Source of the DNA: Allomyces arbusculus
Taxonomy: Eukaryota; Blastocladiomycota; Blastocladiomycetes; Blastocladiales; Blastocladiaceae
Reading direction: 5' to 3'
Assembly: GCA_027604705.1 (NCBI GenBank)
Contig: JADHYV010000006.1
Location: 124,001-188,000 of the forward strand
Length of the DNA stretch: 64,000 nt
In this document: positions 12,836 through 25,276 of the stretch, piece by piece
Layout of the letters: each line of letters opens with the position of its first letter
How positions within the stretch are numbered: the first letter of the stretch is position 1
Notes under the pieces: model-generated
Told to the model about the DNA's origin: nothing
Databases searched by the model: none
Seen by the model: the letters and a program-made list of their open reading frames with translations, nothing else
Position numbers and translations under genes: made by a program

Positions 12836-14587
12836 TCATACATTCTGCAAGGCTTGCTTTAAGTCCCCCCAAATTTCGTTCCCGTCCACAGAAACCGTTA
12901 GCCGCGCCTTTCCCCGCTTGCCCCACGTCCCCATCCGCCTCTGCACTTCCAGCAGGCGGTGGCCCACGCTTTTATCAAAGCGACACAAAGTGATGTCAAG
13001 CGACCGCAACGTGAACGGGAGCGCTTCGATCCATTCCGTCGCATCACGACGGATCGGGTTGAGAGCAACTGAGAGCACACGCAGTGACGGCGGGAATGAT
13101 GCCGAGAGCGAATTGATCAGGTTGTCTGAGAGATCCAGCTTCTCTAGGTCTTTCGGGAGCAGCGGGAGAAGAACTTCAATGTCACTCGTGGAGAGCTTGT
13201 TTTGCGACAAATCAAGAGTACGCAACGATGGTGGAAGAGTCAACGTGGAAATGGTCAAGTTGTGGTCCGCTGCAATCATTTGGTTTGCCATGCACCCCAT
13301 GATCGTGATTGTTGTGAGCATGGGAACTTGCGCGCTGAGCTGGCCAAGCGCCGACAACATGAATCCAGCGACAAGCGATGCCGGATTGAGGGATGGCCCA
13401 GTTGAGAGCCAGGACCGGCCAACAAAGTGCAACGAATGCAACGTTGGCGAAGCGAATCGCTGCATAAACTGCGTAACCACTTGGTTCGGCCACATTGGCG
13501 CACTGAGGGTGAGCGACTGCACCTGCATTGGCACGACACGCAACAGGTCGAGCAGCCACGGTCCATAGCTGGCAAAGGCGGACGCGTCGGATTGAGCCCC
13601 GAGTTGAAGAACAAAGTCATTGACACGCAGTTGGCGGGCACAGTCCAAGAGCTGTGCTTGCGCAACAGGGCCCGTGTAATCGGCCGTGATGATGAGCGAA
13701 AGCGACCGCACGGAGACCGTTTTACCGGCTTCTTGCGCTAGAACGAGCCCGTTCACAACATGCATCGCGTCATCAGGGCGCAGGAGCATGTCATGTCGCA
13801 AGATAGAAAGCTCCGTCAATCGAGCAAGCGCTCGCGAGAGAGCTGCACCGCTGCACCTCCCTAGATCGGAAGGGTAGGCGATGTTGTCTTCAATCACATT
13901 GAACACGGCCAACAAAGGTGGCAAGTGGTCGTAGAGGCTCGCCAAGGTCGTGTCATTGTCGATGCGTGCAACTCCAATGGTGAGCTCACGCAAAGATGGA
14001 TGGAACCAGCTGGCAATTGCTGAGATCCGTGCCCGTGTGACAAAGAACAGCTTCAACGCCAGCGAATGGACTGGAGGTATGAGCACTGGCCATGAGCCGG
14101 CCGTGCCAGTATGAAAGGTGAGATAGCGACAGTTTGGCGGAATTGGCACAAATACGAGGTGGTAGGCGTCAATGGATGCATGAGCAAGTTGATGAAGTGG
14201 AATAGGGAGGATCTGCGACCAGTATTGGGAGGAAGACCCGCTTTTGCTGCCAGGGGCACAACAACTGATGCGCTGCGGCAGCACCAGAAACACGAAATGC
14301 GAGGTGACCTCGTGCTGCAATGGCACAAGATAACGGCCAGGTTGGGTCAGGCCGCAGTTGATGGAACCAGGGTCATTCCAATCGACAGGTAGAAAGGGGC
14401 CTGCAAAGAAGTTGCGGTCTCGCAGAGCTGCATGCACTGCCGGAACGAAGAGTGAACTGGACGCGAGCGCAAAGTGCAAGAGTGTAATGCGGCAACTCAA
14501 GCTCGACGATTCCGTGCGCAAGATCCAATAGCACAGCACTTCAAGCAAGTCGAAGGGCAACGTCTCGATTGGTGTTGAGGCTGGCAT
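12836..14587 (-). CDS. F-box-like/LRR family protein 1
   Basis: Intact single-exon gene, 583 residues, ATG at 14587. The N-terminus resembles an F-box (IETLPFDLLEVLCYWIL), followed by a family-specific block (HFALASSSLFVPAVHAALRDR). From about residue 190 irregular leucine-rich repeats appear. The C-terminal part has clear LRR spacing (LPPSLRTLDLSQNKL, LPKDLEKLDLSDNLI, FPPSLRVLSVALNPI) and a family end block (WIEALPFTLRSLDITLC). F-box/LRR proteins usually select substrates for SCF ubiquitin ligases, but the F-box match is weak and the role is inference. Same family as 17069-18913 and 59533-61284, with several relics nearby. Codons are less GC-biased than in the housekeeping genes. Confidence 0.85.
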   Translation of the reverse strand: MPASTPIETLPFDLLEVLCYWILRTESSSLSCRITLLHFALASSSLFVPAVHAALRDRNFFAGPFLPVDWNDPGSINCGLTQPGRYLVPLQHEVTSHFVFLVLPQRISCCAPGSKSGSSSQYWSQILPIPLHQLAHASIDAYHLVFVPIPPNCRYLTFHTGTAGSWPVLIPPVHSLALKLFFVTRARISAIASWFHPSLRELTIGVARIDNDTTLASLYDHLPPLLAVFNVIEDNIAYPSDLGRCSGAALSRALARLTELSILRHDMLLRPDDAMHVVNGLVLAQEAGKTVSVRSLSLIITADYTGPVAQAQLLDCARQLRVNDFVLQLGAQSDASAFASYGPWLLDLLRVVPMQVQSLTLSAPMWPNQVVTQFMQRFASPTLHSLHFVGRSWLSTGPSLNPASLVAGFMLSALGQLSAQVPMLTTITIMGCMANQMIAADHNLTISTLTLPPSLRTLDLSQNKLSTSDIEVLLPLLPKDLEKLDLSDNLINSLSASFPPSLRVLSVALNPIRRDATEWIEALPFTLRSLDITLCRFDKSVGHRLLEVQRRMGTWGKRGKARLTVSVDGNEIWGDLKQALQNV

Positions 14588-14989
14588 TATTGCAGCGTCG
14601 AGTCCAACGATCTTGCTCTACTTGATGGTAATGCCAGCACGATAACTTCGCAGGGGTGGTGATGTCGAAATGCACGAAGTTGCACGCCGTCAATGTCGTT
14701 TTGGAGCAGCTCTCGAAGAACATATTTGGCCGGTTGGTCTGCCCAGTCGTCACCCAGTCGTGACCCCGCAACGTGTACAGTAAGCTCTTCAGATGGAAGG
14801 TCGACGTTGCGGACTCTTCCCGCCAGCCTACACACCAACAGTCCTGTCCTTTCTTGGCGACAAACATGTAAATCGCTCGCGACAATTGACTACCATCATG
14901 GTGTGCATTGTTGCAGCCCACTGCGACGTGACGCGCGCACGAATTTAATGGACGGCCAAACGCTGAGACCGCCTCCACGTCTCCAAAGG

Positions 14990-16260
14990 CTGCGGCATCA
15001 TGGCCATATTGTATCAACCAACAATGCATCAGACGCCGCGCTGCATCATCCTCGAGAGGGCACGCCCCAACGTCGAGTGGACGCATCGTGAGTGGCAGTG
15101 CATCAATCCAGCATGCCTTCAAGCTTGAATGACCGTCGCGGTGCAGGAAAGACGCCGATGAAGCCAACAATAAGCGACCTGTAGGCATCCAAGACCAAGT
15201 CCGGGCCATAATACATGTCGAGTGTCAGTGAGAGATCGTCAATGGGCAAATTACGGATTTGGTGCGCTGGCCAAAAGTAAGAGGGCGAGTCATCCAACTC
15301 GGCTTCAATCGTGAGCGAAAGATCCCGAATAGATGCCAACTTGCCTGCTGCCACGGCGCGCGCAAGTCCGTCCACGATATGCACAACATGCGTGGGACAG
15401 AGAAGCAGCTCGTGATGGAAAGTCGTCAAATGCATAAGGCGGGCAAGGGCTCTTGAGAGTGGGACACAGCTGCGCTCCCCCAAATCAGCGAGGTAACTAC
15501 ATTTACTGTTGAGGATCTTGAGGACAGCCAATGTCGCGGGTAAATGGTCGTAGAGTTCCGAGAGCGTGTCATCATCGTCAATATTGTTCAGGCCCACATT
15601 CAACTCGCGCAACGTTTTTGAAAACGAGGCGACAACGACACTCATCAACTCTTGCAATGCAAACATGCTCGTTAACGTCAGTGCCTGGACAGACGACGGA
15701 CACACTGGCATGGTCCATCATCAACACCAGCCGAGATGGTCAAGTAGCGGCAACATAGAGGAATGAGCCGTGTAGTCGGAGTGTCGGACATGCTGATGTG
15801 AGCATGCATGACTTGCTCGAGCGGAATTGGAACCATGATCCACCACCAGGACAGCACTTCATCCGTGTCAGGGTCATATTCAAGCCGGCGAAAGTTGCGT
15901 TGTGCAAGGGCAAGGTACACGTGTCACGGCTGAGCTGAGTTGCGACGTGGAAGTAGGGCATACTGGCCTGGCGACTGTGGGTTGTAATCGCCATCTGCCC
16001 ATTCGCTCCAATCGACGAGGATGAACGGGTCAACGGATGGGAACCGGTCGCACAGTGCCGCACGGACAGCAGGCTCGAAAACGAGGCGGACGCGGCAGCA
16101 AAGCGCAAGAGCGTATCGCGTGAGGCCAAGACGGTGCGCAAGATCCAAAGGCAAATTGGTCGAGCAAGTCGTAGGGAAGATGCTCGATTGGTGCAAGTGA
16201 AGCTTGGAGGTTTTGTTTGGACACTTGACTCGCAAGCGTACCGCCTGCAAAGTGGTCCAT
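14990..16260 (-). pseudogene. Decayed F-box-like/LRR family copy
   Basis: Minus-strand remains of a family member lying between two intact ones. The N-terminal IEHLPYDLLDQF is near 16180; the PAVRAALCDRFPSVDPFILVDW block is near 16030 in another frame. The longest intact stretch is 15711-15103 (RELNVGLNNIDDDDTLSELYDHLP, then the HHELLL and VVHIVDGLA blocks). The end block WIDALPLTMRPLDVGACPL near 15100-15040 is in a third frame and directly abuts the middle. The C-terminal LRR region is missing. At least three frame changes and one internal deletion are visible. Confidence 0.85.
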
Positions 16261-17068
16261 TCTCGTCGATCTGGCCTCGTCGAAAGCCGTGAGTCCTGTG
16301 CTAGCTGCGCGATGCGGTCGTTGCAACGAAGAGGTTGCAGGGAAAACATAATGCTTGCATCGTTCTTGCGAGCGATTGTCACCTTGAATGATGTGGATCC
16401 AATTGTTTCATCTCTGGACTTTTCATCATGTTTACCCCACCAATGTTCGTGGCCCGCTATGATTTGGGACGAGGAGCGTACCACAATGACTCTGTCAGAA
16501 GTTCCTGGGTCGCTATTGGCTTTTCAATCGCTAAGACCTAATCCAAGCAGCAAAAGCAAGCGGCTGGAATTGAGCTATTTATTCGGAACACGCAGGGCAC
16601 GCTGTTTCAGGTCCGTTTCCTGCCGCCCGACACCACCGGATATGTCAAGGAGCTGTACCAAACCAGCTTGGGGGCTCTATACCTGCTTTGACCAACTTTG
16701 ACATCAATGGTGAACGGCACTATAATGAAACGAGGGTGGGGCAGGCCAAATTTTGGGATGGTGATGTTATGAATGGCTTGGGATTGAAGTGTGGTTGCTG
16801 TTAATTCTTGTCGTTATGAGATTTCCACAATATTTGACGAAGCAAGCGCAACCATGATTCCCTCGTGTCGATTTCCAGGCGGCGATGTCACTGTTGAAAC
16901 GGTCATTTTGTGTGATGCGCGCGTGCGCGTAGTGGAATCTCTCTTCTTCAGACGCAATGAAATGCCTTCCGTACGAATCTATCCAATCCAATCAATACAT
17001 GAAGCCGGACCTCAAAATGCACTCTCTCTTCACCAGAGACGTCACCCAAATCGCACCAATCCACACTA
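16261..17068. other. Intergenic region within the LRR cluster
   Basis: AT-richer spacer; no supported gene or repeat. Confidence 0.5.
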
Positions 17069-18913
17069 CTAGAGCTGCGTCTCTGCGTCCAACACAAATC
17101 GTTGTCCACGAGCCACCAACACCCTCAGCCTCGGCTCGCCATTTGTGCGCTGCATTCCGACCTTTTGTTGCAGCACGACCAGCCGGAGTGCCGCCTCGCG
17201 TCCAAGGCCGCACATACTCACGTCCAGAAGACGGAGCGTAGATGGCAATGCGTCCATCCAGGGCGCATCATGATCCATGTTGGAGTTGTACTGAACGGCG
17301 AGCGAGCGCAGCAATGGTGGGAACGGTTCCGGGAGAGACTTGATCTGGTTCCAACCAAACATGAGCGAGCGCAACTCGCATGACAATAGTGGCCAAAGAG
17401 CTTGGATATCGCAGTCCACGAGTTGGTTCATGGACAAATTGACAGTGCGGAGAAAGGGTGGGAAAGCCCACGGCGCAGCTAATCCAGGGTCAGCAGCAAT
17501 CGCCATGCGAGGAAGGCAACCCGTGATGGCGAGCGACGTAAGTGCTGGGAACTGCACGTCGAGTCGGCCGAGCGATGAGAGCTGGAAACACTCCTTGAGA
17601 AGCGACTCATCAAACTCGGAATCGGACTCGCCCCATAAATGCCGACGCTGGCCGTTGATGTGCAGCGATTGCAATGTTGGCGACGCAAAACGCAGCGTGA
17701 CCTGCGCAATCACACGATCATGCCACGCAGGCATGTCAAGTTTGAGCGAATACAGCGGCTTGGGCAGGATACGAATCAAGTCGAGGACATGCGACTTGTA
17801 CTCGTCCGAGGTCACGTCCTGGCCAAAGAAGACGTGAAATCGAAACGTCAACTTGTCAACAAGAAGGCCGCTCGCACCTTGGACGAGGGGAACTTGTGCC
17901 AGTGGCATCGCGATATTGGTCGAAAGTGCCAGCGATAGCCACCGCATGGGCATGGACTTACCCGCTTGTTGCGCGAGAGCAAGTCCGTTCACGACATGAA
18001 CCACATCATCAGGACGAAGTAACAGCTCGTGATGCAACATTGTCAAGTACGGCATGCGAGCGAGGGCCTGCGACAGCGCAGCGCCACTTTGTACGCCCAA
18101 ATCGTCGGGATAAAAGCAGTCATCCTCGGTAAACTTGAGCAGAGTCAAAGTCGTGGGGAGCCGGTCATAGAGATCCGACAGGGTCGCATCGTCTTCAATG
18201 CGTGCCAGGCCAATCGTCAATTCGCGCAAACCTGCATTGAATGATGCTGCGAATGAAGAAAGCTGTTCCGGCAATATGGAGCAATCGCGAAACACCAGCG
18301 ATTGAACCGACAGTGGGCACACAGGCCATTGGTCCGCGTTGCAGTCCAGAATGTTGAGATGGCGGCACATTGGTGGGATGGGGGCAAGAGAGAGATCGCA
18401 AGCGTTAATTTGAGCACGCGCAACCTGGCGAAGCGGGACAGGGAGCAACAAGCGGCGCCAAAAATCCAAATTGCTATCGCTTGGAGAGTGCTCGCCGCAA
18501 CCAGTGCTGTGCTGTGGAAGCGCCAAGTACGCATTTTTTCGCGCTGCTGCATTGTTGAGCGAGATTACAATATAGCCACCAGGCGACGGCAATTCGAACG
18601 ACCGGTTTTGCCATTTGTCCCAATCGACAAGAACGAACGAGTCTGTGGATGGGCTAGAGTCGCGCAGCACTGCGCGGATAGCAGGCGCGAAAAAGAACGG
18701 CGAGGCAATTGCAAAATGCAAGAGCGACTTGCGTGAATGCAGGCCCACCATATCCGTGCGCAAGATCCAATTGCCGATCAGTTCAATCAATTCGTCCGGA
18801 AGACGCTCAAATGGCGAAGAGGGCATCGTCACGGCCTGCTGCTCGTGCGATGCAGGGTCGATCTGTCTGCGCGGTTGATAATGTGCATGCTCGGGATTTG
18901 CAAATTGGTCCAT
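17069..18913 (-). CDS. F-box-like/LRR family protein 2
   Basis: Intact single-exon gene, 614 residues, ATG at 18913; an in-frame ATG lies 29 codons on (TMPSSPFERLP), giving a start at the same place as in its relatives. The F-box-like FERLPDELIELIGNWIL is the best LPxE match in the family. It is followed by HFAIASPFFFAPAIRAVLRD, then the HHELLLRPDDVVHVVNGLALA block near residue 300. The C-terminal LRRs (FPPFLRTVNLSMNQL and others) end in WMDALPSTLRLLDVSMCGL. It shares about 40-45% of positions with family protein 1 by eye. The role is unknown; substrate recognition for ubiquitination is the family-based guess. Confidence 0.87.
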   Translation of the reverse strand: MDQFANPEHAHYQPRRQIDPASHEQQAVTMPSSPFERLPDELIELIGNWILRTDMVGLHSRKSLLHFAIASPFFFAPAIRAVLRDSSPSTDSFVLVDWDKWQNRSFELPSPGGYIVISLNNAAARKNAYLALPQHSTGCGEHSPSDSNLDFWRRLLLPVPLRQVARAQINACDLSLAPIPPMCRHLNILDCNADQWPVCPLSVQSLVFRDCSILPEQLSSFAASFNAGLRELTIGLARIEDDATLSDLYDRLPTTLTLLKFTEDDCFYPDDLGVQSGAALSQALARMPYLTMLHHELLLRPDDVVHVVNGLALAQQAGKSMPMRWLSLALSTNIAMPLAQVPLVQGASGLLVDKLTFRFHVFFGQDVTSDEYKSHVLDLIRILPKPLYSLKLDMPAWHDRVIAQVTLRFASPTLQSLHINGQRRHLWGESDSEFDESLLKECFQLSSLGRLDVQFPALTSLAITGCLPRMAIAADPGLAAPWAFPPFLRTVNLSMNQLVDCDIQALWPLLSCELRSLMFGWNQIKSLPEPFPPLLRSLAVQYNSNMDHDAPWMDALPSTLRLLDVSMCGLGREAALRLVVLQQKVGMQRTNGEPRLRVLVARGQRFVLDAETQL

Positions 18914-19110
18914 TCTTGAAAACTATTGCGCGCCTTGCTTGCAAGAAGTTACAACGTTGTGAAGCCTCTGATTGGCGAGCGAGAGCCACGAATTACAAGT
19001 GACCTGTCACGTCAAGCGGCGGCATTCAAACAGCCACCGCATGTGTTGTGATGTGTGTGTGACTGGCCACCGCCCAAGGCTGGTGCCAAAAGCACCAGGG
19101 ATGCAAGCTT

Positions 19111-19390
19111 TCAAACCGCCGACTTCATGGAGGAAACCACGACATAATGGCCGAGCGGCAGGTGATAACCTTGCTTCCAAGTGTCCCAATTCTCCAATTC
19201 CTTCCAATCCCTAAGCAAGTGCGAGTGCACGGACGGGCTGCGGTCGCACAGTGCAGAACGGAGAGAGGGCGCGAAAGACGAGGCCACGGCAATCGCAAAT
19301 TGCACAAGCGTCCTGCGCGATTTCGGGACGTCTTCGTAAGCCCGCAAAATCCAATTGCAACGTCTTTTACGACAATCGCAAGCGCGTGAA
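19111..19390 (-). pseudogene. N-terminal fragment of an F-box-like/LRR family gene
   Basis: The minus-strand frame holds SRRTLVQFAIAVASSF, LRSALCDRSPS and PLGHYVVVSS. These align in order with residues about 60-120 of family protein 2. Nothing of the LRR part follows, so it is a truncated copy about 200 bp upstream of that gene. Confidence 0.75.
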
Positions 19391-19548
19391 AATTAAAACG
19401 ATACAGCAAGCCTCTTGCACGGGGGAATACTTTGAATCGGCCCTCACTGCTCACCTTTCTCAGCGTCGTCACCTCGTCATAGCGTGCAGAGAGAATCAGC
19501 TGTTACGGGCACCGGCGATCACACATCAGCTTAATCCGCCAGTTGTGC

Positions 19549-20197
19549 TCATGAGCGCAACGGCGGCACGCTTACATGTTGTGCTGCAACTTGCGATGAT
19601 GTGTTGGTGGAGGATGTGCAGCGACAGGCGTGAAGGGGCAAAATGATCGTGTTCGTTACTTTGTTGAAAGCAACGGTCAAATTTCCGAACAGCGACGCTT
19701 GCACAGCGTGTGCGAGCGCGCAGAGCAGAGAGCCGCGAGCACCGCCCATCACACTCAGCGCAAACAATAAGCTGGACGGTATCCACTGCTCAAGAGCGCG
19801 GTGTTGGCGTCACGGTTCAGGATGCCAGACTGCAGCGCGTGATCGCGCGACAACGTGGACAGCTGCAACGCTGCGCCGTGTTGGATAAGAAGTCCTGCAC
19901 CCCCTTTCGCCACCTCAAGGGCCGGAGTAAACCAGTGCCGCGACGTCTGCGCAAGAGCGACGAGCGAAGCGTATCCGATATCATCAAAACTGTCATGCCA
20001 GTGCGCAATCAGATGCATGGCGATGCGAGACTTCAAGTCAAGCGAGCCTCAATCACTGAAACGTGTTGCATGGCAGGTTTGTCGACCAGCTCAACTTGAA
20101 CCTCATATTGTGGGCCAGCTTGAGGAGTCGGAGTCGCAGAGTTGGTAGCGGCGTCCTGGTTCAAATCCGATTCCAAGCCTTGAGCGAGCGCGACCAT
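19549..20197 (-). pseudogene. Possible decayed F-box-like gene
   Basis: Minus-strand coding-like stretch, from an ATG at 20197 that soon meets a stop, with a second frame (19755-20036) continuing. The second frame contains DDIGYASLVALAQTSRHW, which resembles the middle of an F-box helix bundle. A third coding-like frame follows at 19549-19767. There is one clear frame change near 20040. It does not align with the LRR family blocks, so it may be a different F-box gene. Recognition is tentative. Confidence 0.35.
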
Positions 20198-20856
20198 TGT
20201 CGTGAAGGGATGAGGCAGATGCTTGACCGATAAATCAGGAGAGAGATCACAGTCAGAGGAGGGCCGCGCGTTAACAAGCGAGCACGTGGTAGAAGGCGGC
20301 GGAAATTGGCAAGACCAACAGAGCTAACTTGTGGGCATCGTCGCGATATTGCACTTCCCGCAATTGAGTGATGGTCGCCTCCCGCTCAACCCAACGCTTC
20401 AACGGCATAGCGACGCGAATCAAAACACGAAGTGGCATTAACTCTCGAAAGATACCACCGGTTGCGGTGAAATATGGTCGTTGGTATGCTGGCACCCTCC
20501 ATGCTACTGTGACAACTTCAGCGGCTCAATGTTGGGCTTTGAACTGTATCGCCGCCAAAAACAAAGGAGGAGTATGGAGGGCTAGGCCACGGACTTAGTT
20601 TGCTGCGTGGCGTGCTCTCTGGGTCATCGGTTGTGTTGGGTGGGGCATGGATATGTTGAAGCCTGGAAATGAAACACCAGGGTCCGTTCCATAGGTTTGG
20701 CGCTCGCGTCGTGTCATGTCCATTGAGTGTTGCCGTTGCCTCCGCGGTTGCGTGCATGCAAGGATGGACAATTTCGATCCTGATTTGTGACCCTCCCAAT
20801 TCTACCTCTGTTCACAACAGTTCCATCCCACAAGAAAGCGACAGAGCAAGATCATT
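20198..20856. other. Intergenic region
   Basis: No supported gene. A minus-strand frame at 20271-20495 has plausible codons but lacks an ATG and any family signature. Confidence 0.4.
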
Positions 20857-22394
<1,538 letters not shown>

Positions 22395-23427
22395 GGTGGG
22401 TGGGTGGAGAAGCGCAGGGAGAACTGGCTGATCGCGATGGTCGACCAGTTTTTTTGATGCGATGTTGGTTGTTCACGTCCCGCGTTGCTTGTTGCTTGTC
22501 GCTTGGATATGGTTGGGCTGGGCTTTGGTGGGCTGAATGCGCCACGTGCGAATGAGGCATGCTTGACGCAGTGCTGTGCAGGCTGTTGCTGGGATCCGTG
22601 TGTACACAGTCATGCGCGTCGGCGTGGCGTGTTGCTATGCGAGCACACAAGGTTGTGCTTCTGCATCAGCGGTGCGGTGGGTCCTTCAGCACGTGCGGCG
22701 TGCTGCGACTTGGTTCCCTTTGGGCAGGTCGCTGCGCCTGCACTGCACCACCACCACCTGCCCACGGTCCACCGCGCCGCCGTCACACGCCCACCGCGCC
22801 AACGACACTCATTGCAACGTCGTCGACCACGATTTCTGGCCCCATCCTCAAGTGAGCGGCCGCCCGCATTCCCCGCATCCGGTCGAGCCCGCCGCGCTCG
22901 ACACCAAACGACAAGCCTGCACCGCCTCCGTGCGGCCCATCCATCGGCGACCTGCAAAGGGAACAACCGACCTTGCACGCCCAAGGTAATTATTTGCCCA
23001 CCAGAAGCACCGAATGCAAGTCAAATGGCCTTGTGGTGGTTTGCCGCCGCCCATACCGCTGGGCGGTGGGAACCCTCGGTCATGCGAGCAACCTTGCCGT
23101 GATCTTTGCTCTCCGCACGCGTCTTTCGAACCCTGCCTGACTCGCTGTCCCCCGCATCTCGTGCCCGTGCCTGCTCGCTGCCCCCTCCACCGCGCCTTCG
23201 TGCTCGCACCCATTCTCCCTCCCTTCTGGTCCCCAATTTTGCCATACCACAGGGGCTCAAACCCGTTCATCGCCCGTCGCCGCGCCAGCTCGCTTGGCTG
23301 CTCCCAGCTCTCTCTCGACGCCGTTCCGATTCCCCATACCCGTCCGTCTTGACGCTCAACCCGTCGCCTCGCTCTCGTCCTTGTCGTCCTCGTCTTCTCG
23401 TCGCCGCCAGCTGCCACCCCTACCATC
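22395..23427. other. Divergent upstream region of MetAP2 copy 2 and CHS7
   Basis: About 1 kb between two divergent ATGs. The last 250 bp before CHS7 are pyrimidine-rich (CT-rich leader). No supported gene. Confidence 0.5.
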
Positions 23428-24414
23428 ATGGTACAATTCGGCAGCTTCGACGACGTGTGCGCCAAGATCGCGTACCCATTCTGCCCATTGGTGGGCACGG
23501 GCGTAGAGCCGTCGTGCTACTCGCGCAATATTGATGTCGGCGGCAAGCTGCTCTTCCAGCCGGGTGCGTCTTGGATTAGATTGGATTCGTGGATTGCCAC
23601 TGTGACGCGCATTTCCCCGAACTCGGCCTGACGACCACCGACCATACCAATAGCGACGCTCGTCGTCTACATTGTGGCGCTGATCATGACGTGCATCATG
23701 ATCTACCACATCAAGTCCAAGTACACGGCCGTCGGGCGCAAGGAAATCGTCATGTTCTTCTACCTCTACATTCTGCTCATCGTCATCGAGTTTGTGCTCG
23801 TCTCCAACATTGTGCCGTCGGCATCGACACCGTACCCGTATTTCGCTGCCGTACATCTCGGGCTCATGACGGCCACGTTCTGGTGCCTGCTGCTCAACGG
23901 CTTCGTCGGGTTCCAGTGGACCGAGGACGGCACGCCGCTCTCGCTCTGGACGATCCGACTCTCATCGCTCCTGCTGTTCGGCGCCACGTTCTTTGTCTCA
24001 CTCGCCACGTTCCGCGGATGGTCGCCGTTCTCGCCCGGGTCGCCGCTCGTGCTCTACCTGCTCTTCTTCATTTTCAACCTGGCCATGCTCGTGATCTACC
24101 TGGTCCTGCAAGTGATTTTGGTCATCAACACGCTCGACAACCGGTGGCCGCTCGGCGACCTGTTTTTTGGCATCCTGTTCTTCACGACGGGCCAAGTGTT
24201 TACGAACGTGTTTTCGCTGCAAATCTGCACCATGGCCAAGCACTACATTGACGGCATGTTTTTCGGGGCCACGTTCACGCTGCTGGCCGTCATGATGGTC
24301 TACAAGTACTGGGACTCGATCACCAAGGACGACCTCGAGTTTGCGATCCCGACGAATAAGATGATGGGGATGACGTCGGATCGCGACCCGTTGATGCCAG
24401 GCGAGGACTACTAA
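23428..24414 (+). CDS. CHS7: Chitin synthase export chaperone (Chs7 family)
   Basis: ER membrane chaperone that lets chitin synthase leave the ER. Exons 23428-23563 and 23654-24414 give 298 residues. The family N-terminus is clear: FGSFDDVCAKIAYPFCPLVG, then PSCYSRNIDV. About seven membrane segments follow, with the conserved AVGRKEIVMFFYLYILL and LLLNGFVGFQWTEDGTPLS blocks. The C-terminal tail after KYWDSITKDDLEF is cytosolic. The donor is GTGCGT; the acceptor CCAATAG restores ATLVVYIVALIMT. Its presence marks the organism as a chitin-walled fungus. Confidence 0.95.
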
Positions 24415-25252
24415 GTGCGACGTGACGCTCGGCTGTGGCTGCTGCGCGTTTGGGCGTCGTGGACGGCGTGCCGGTGCGCGGTCGTTGTGAAGCTCGCGGT
24501 TCGTGACCAGCCGAGCTCGTCTGGGACCGTGCGCGCCGCTGGTCGATTGGCAGCTTGGTGCCGGTCACGCGTCGTCGCGCTTGGCCTGTTGGGCCGGTTT
24601 CGAGGCCTTGTGCCCACCGTGTCGTCGCAGATGGGCGAGTCGTCTTTGTTGTCGATTGGAGTTGACCGTGTTCTTTATTGTTTTTGCCTTGCTCCTTTTT
24701 GTTTCGTTCTCCTTGGCTCATCCGTGTGATTATGCTTAGCCTGGCTCGTGGGTTTGTCTCGTTTCGTTTTTGCGGTGCCGCGCTCGCGCTCGCTCGTCTG
24801 CGCTCCCCTACCCCTCCGCCCGTGTTTCGCGCTGGTCGACGAGCGGCCTGCCTCTGTCGATAGCTCCCTTGACAACGATCATATTGGACTGCAACTGTTG
24901 ACTCTGGAGCGAGAGCACCAGGATGTTTGGACGAGGCGAACCCGGGCCGAACAGAACGAAACAGAGCGCGTCTCACACAACGTCTCACACTCACATCCAT
25001 GATCGGCCCGCTTCTTGCTGCCGCGACGACAGCCGCCGATCACAGCGCGCCGTGCTGTCGTCGACGACGTCCGCGAGCACGATTGACCAGTACGTCAAGA
25101 CGACTTCGCCGATTCCAACTCCCTGCATTCGGGCTCGCCTGCCGTCCCGCACCCGCTGCCGCGCTCGTGGGCCCGTCAACCCAGGTCCCACCCAGTTCCC
25201 ACGACTCCAACCACGTACTCGACCCAGCACACTCGTGGGACCCCGCCACCCC
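24415..25252. other. Intergenic region between CHS7 and the WD40 gene
   Basis: Contains the CHS7 3' flank and the WD40 gene leader. Open frames here have no coding bias or family match. Confidence 0.5.
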
Positions 25253-25276
25253 ATGATTTACCAGCAATCTTTTTAA
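25253..25276 (+). promoter_or_regulatory. uORF with TAATG stop-start overlap
   Basis: ATG ATT TAC CAG CAA TCT TTT TAA codes MIYQQSF. The last base of its TAA (25276) is the first base of the ATG used for the WD40 protein (TAATG). This geometry favours termination-reinitiation, or lets leaky scanning set output of the main frame. It assumes the transcript starts upstream of 25253. Confidence 0.5.

Noticed and set aside
20158-20168. GGTTCAAATCC, a tRNA B-box-like sequence
   Set aside because: No A box or cloverleaf could be folded around it, and it lies inside minus-strand coding-like DNA.
20271-20495. Minus-strand frame with fair codons (FRELMPLRVLIRVAMPLK)
   Set aside because: Starts at GTG, no ATG or family signature, no flanking exon found; too weak to list as a gene.
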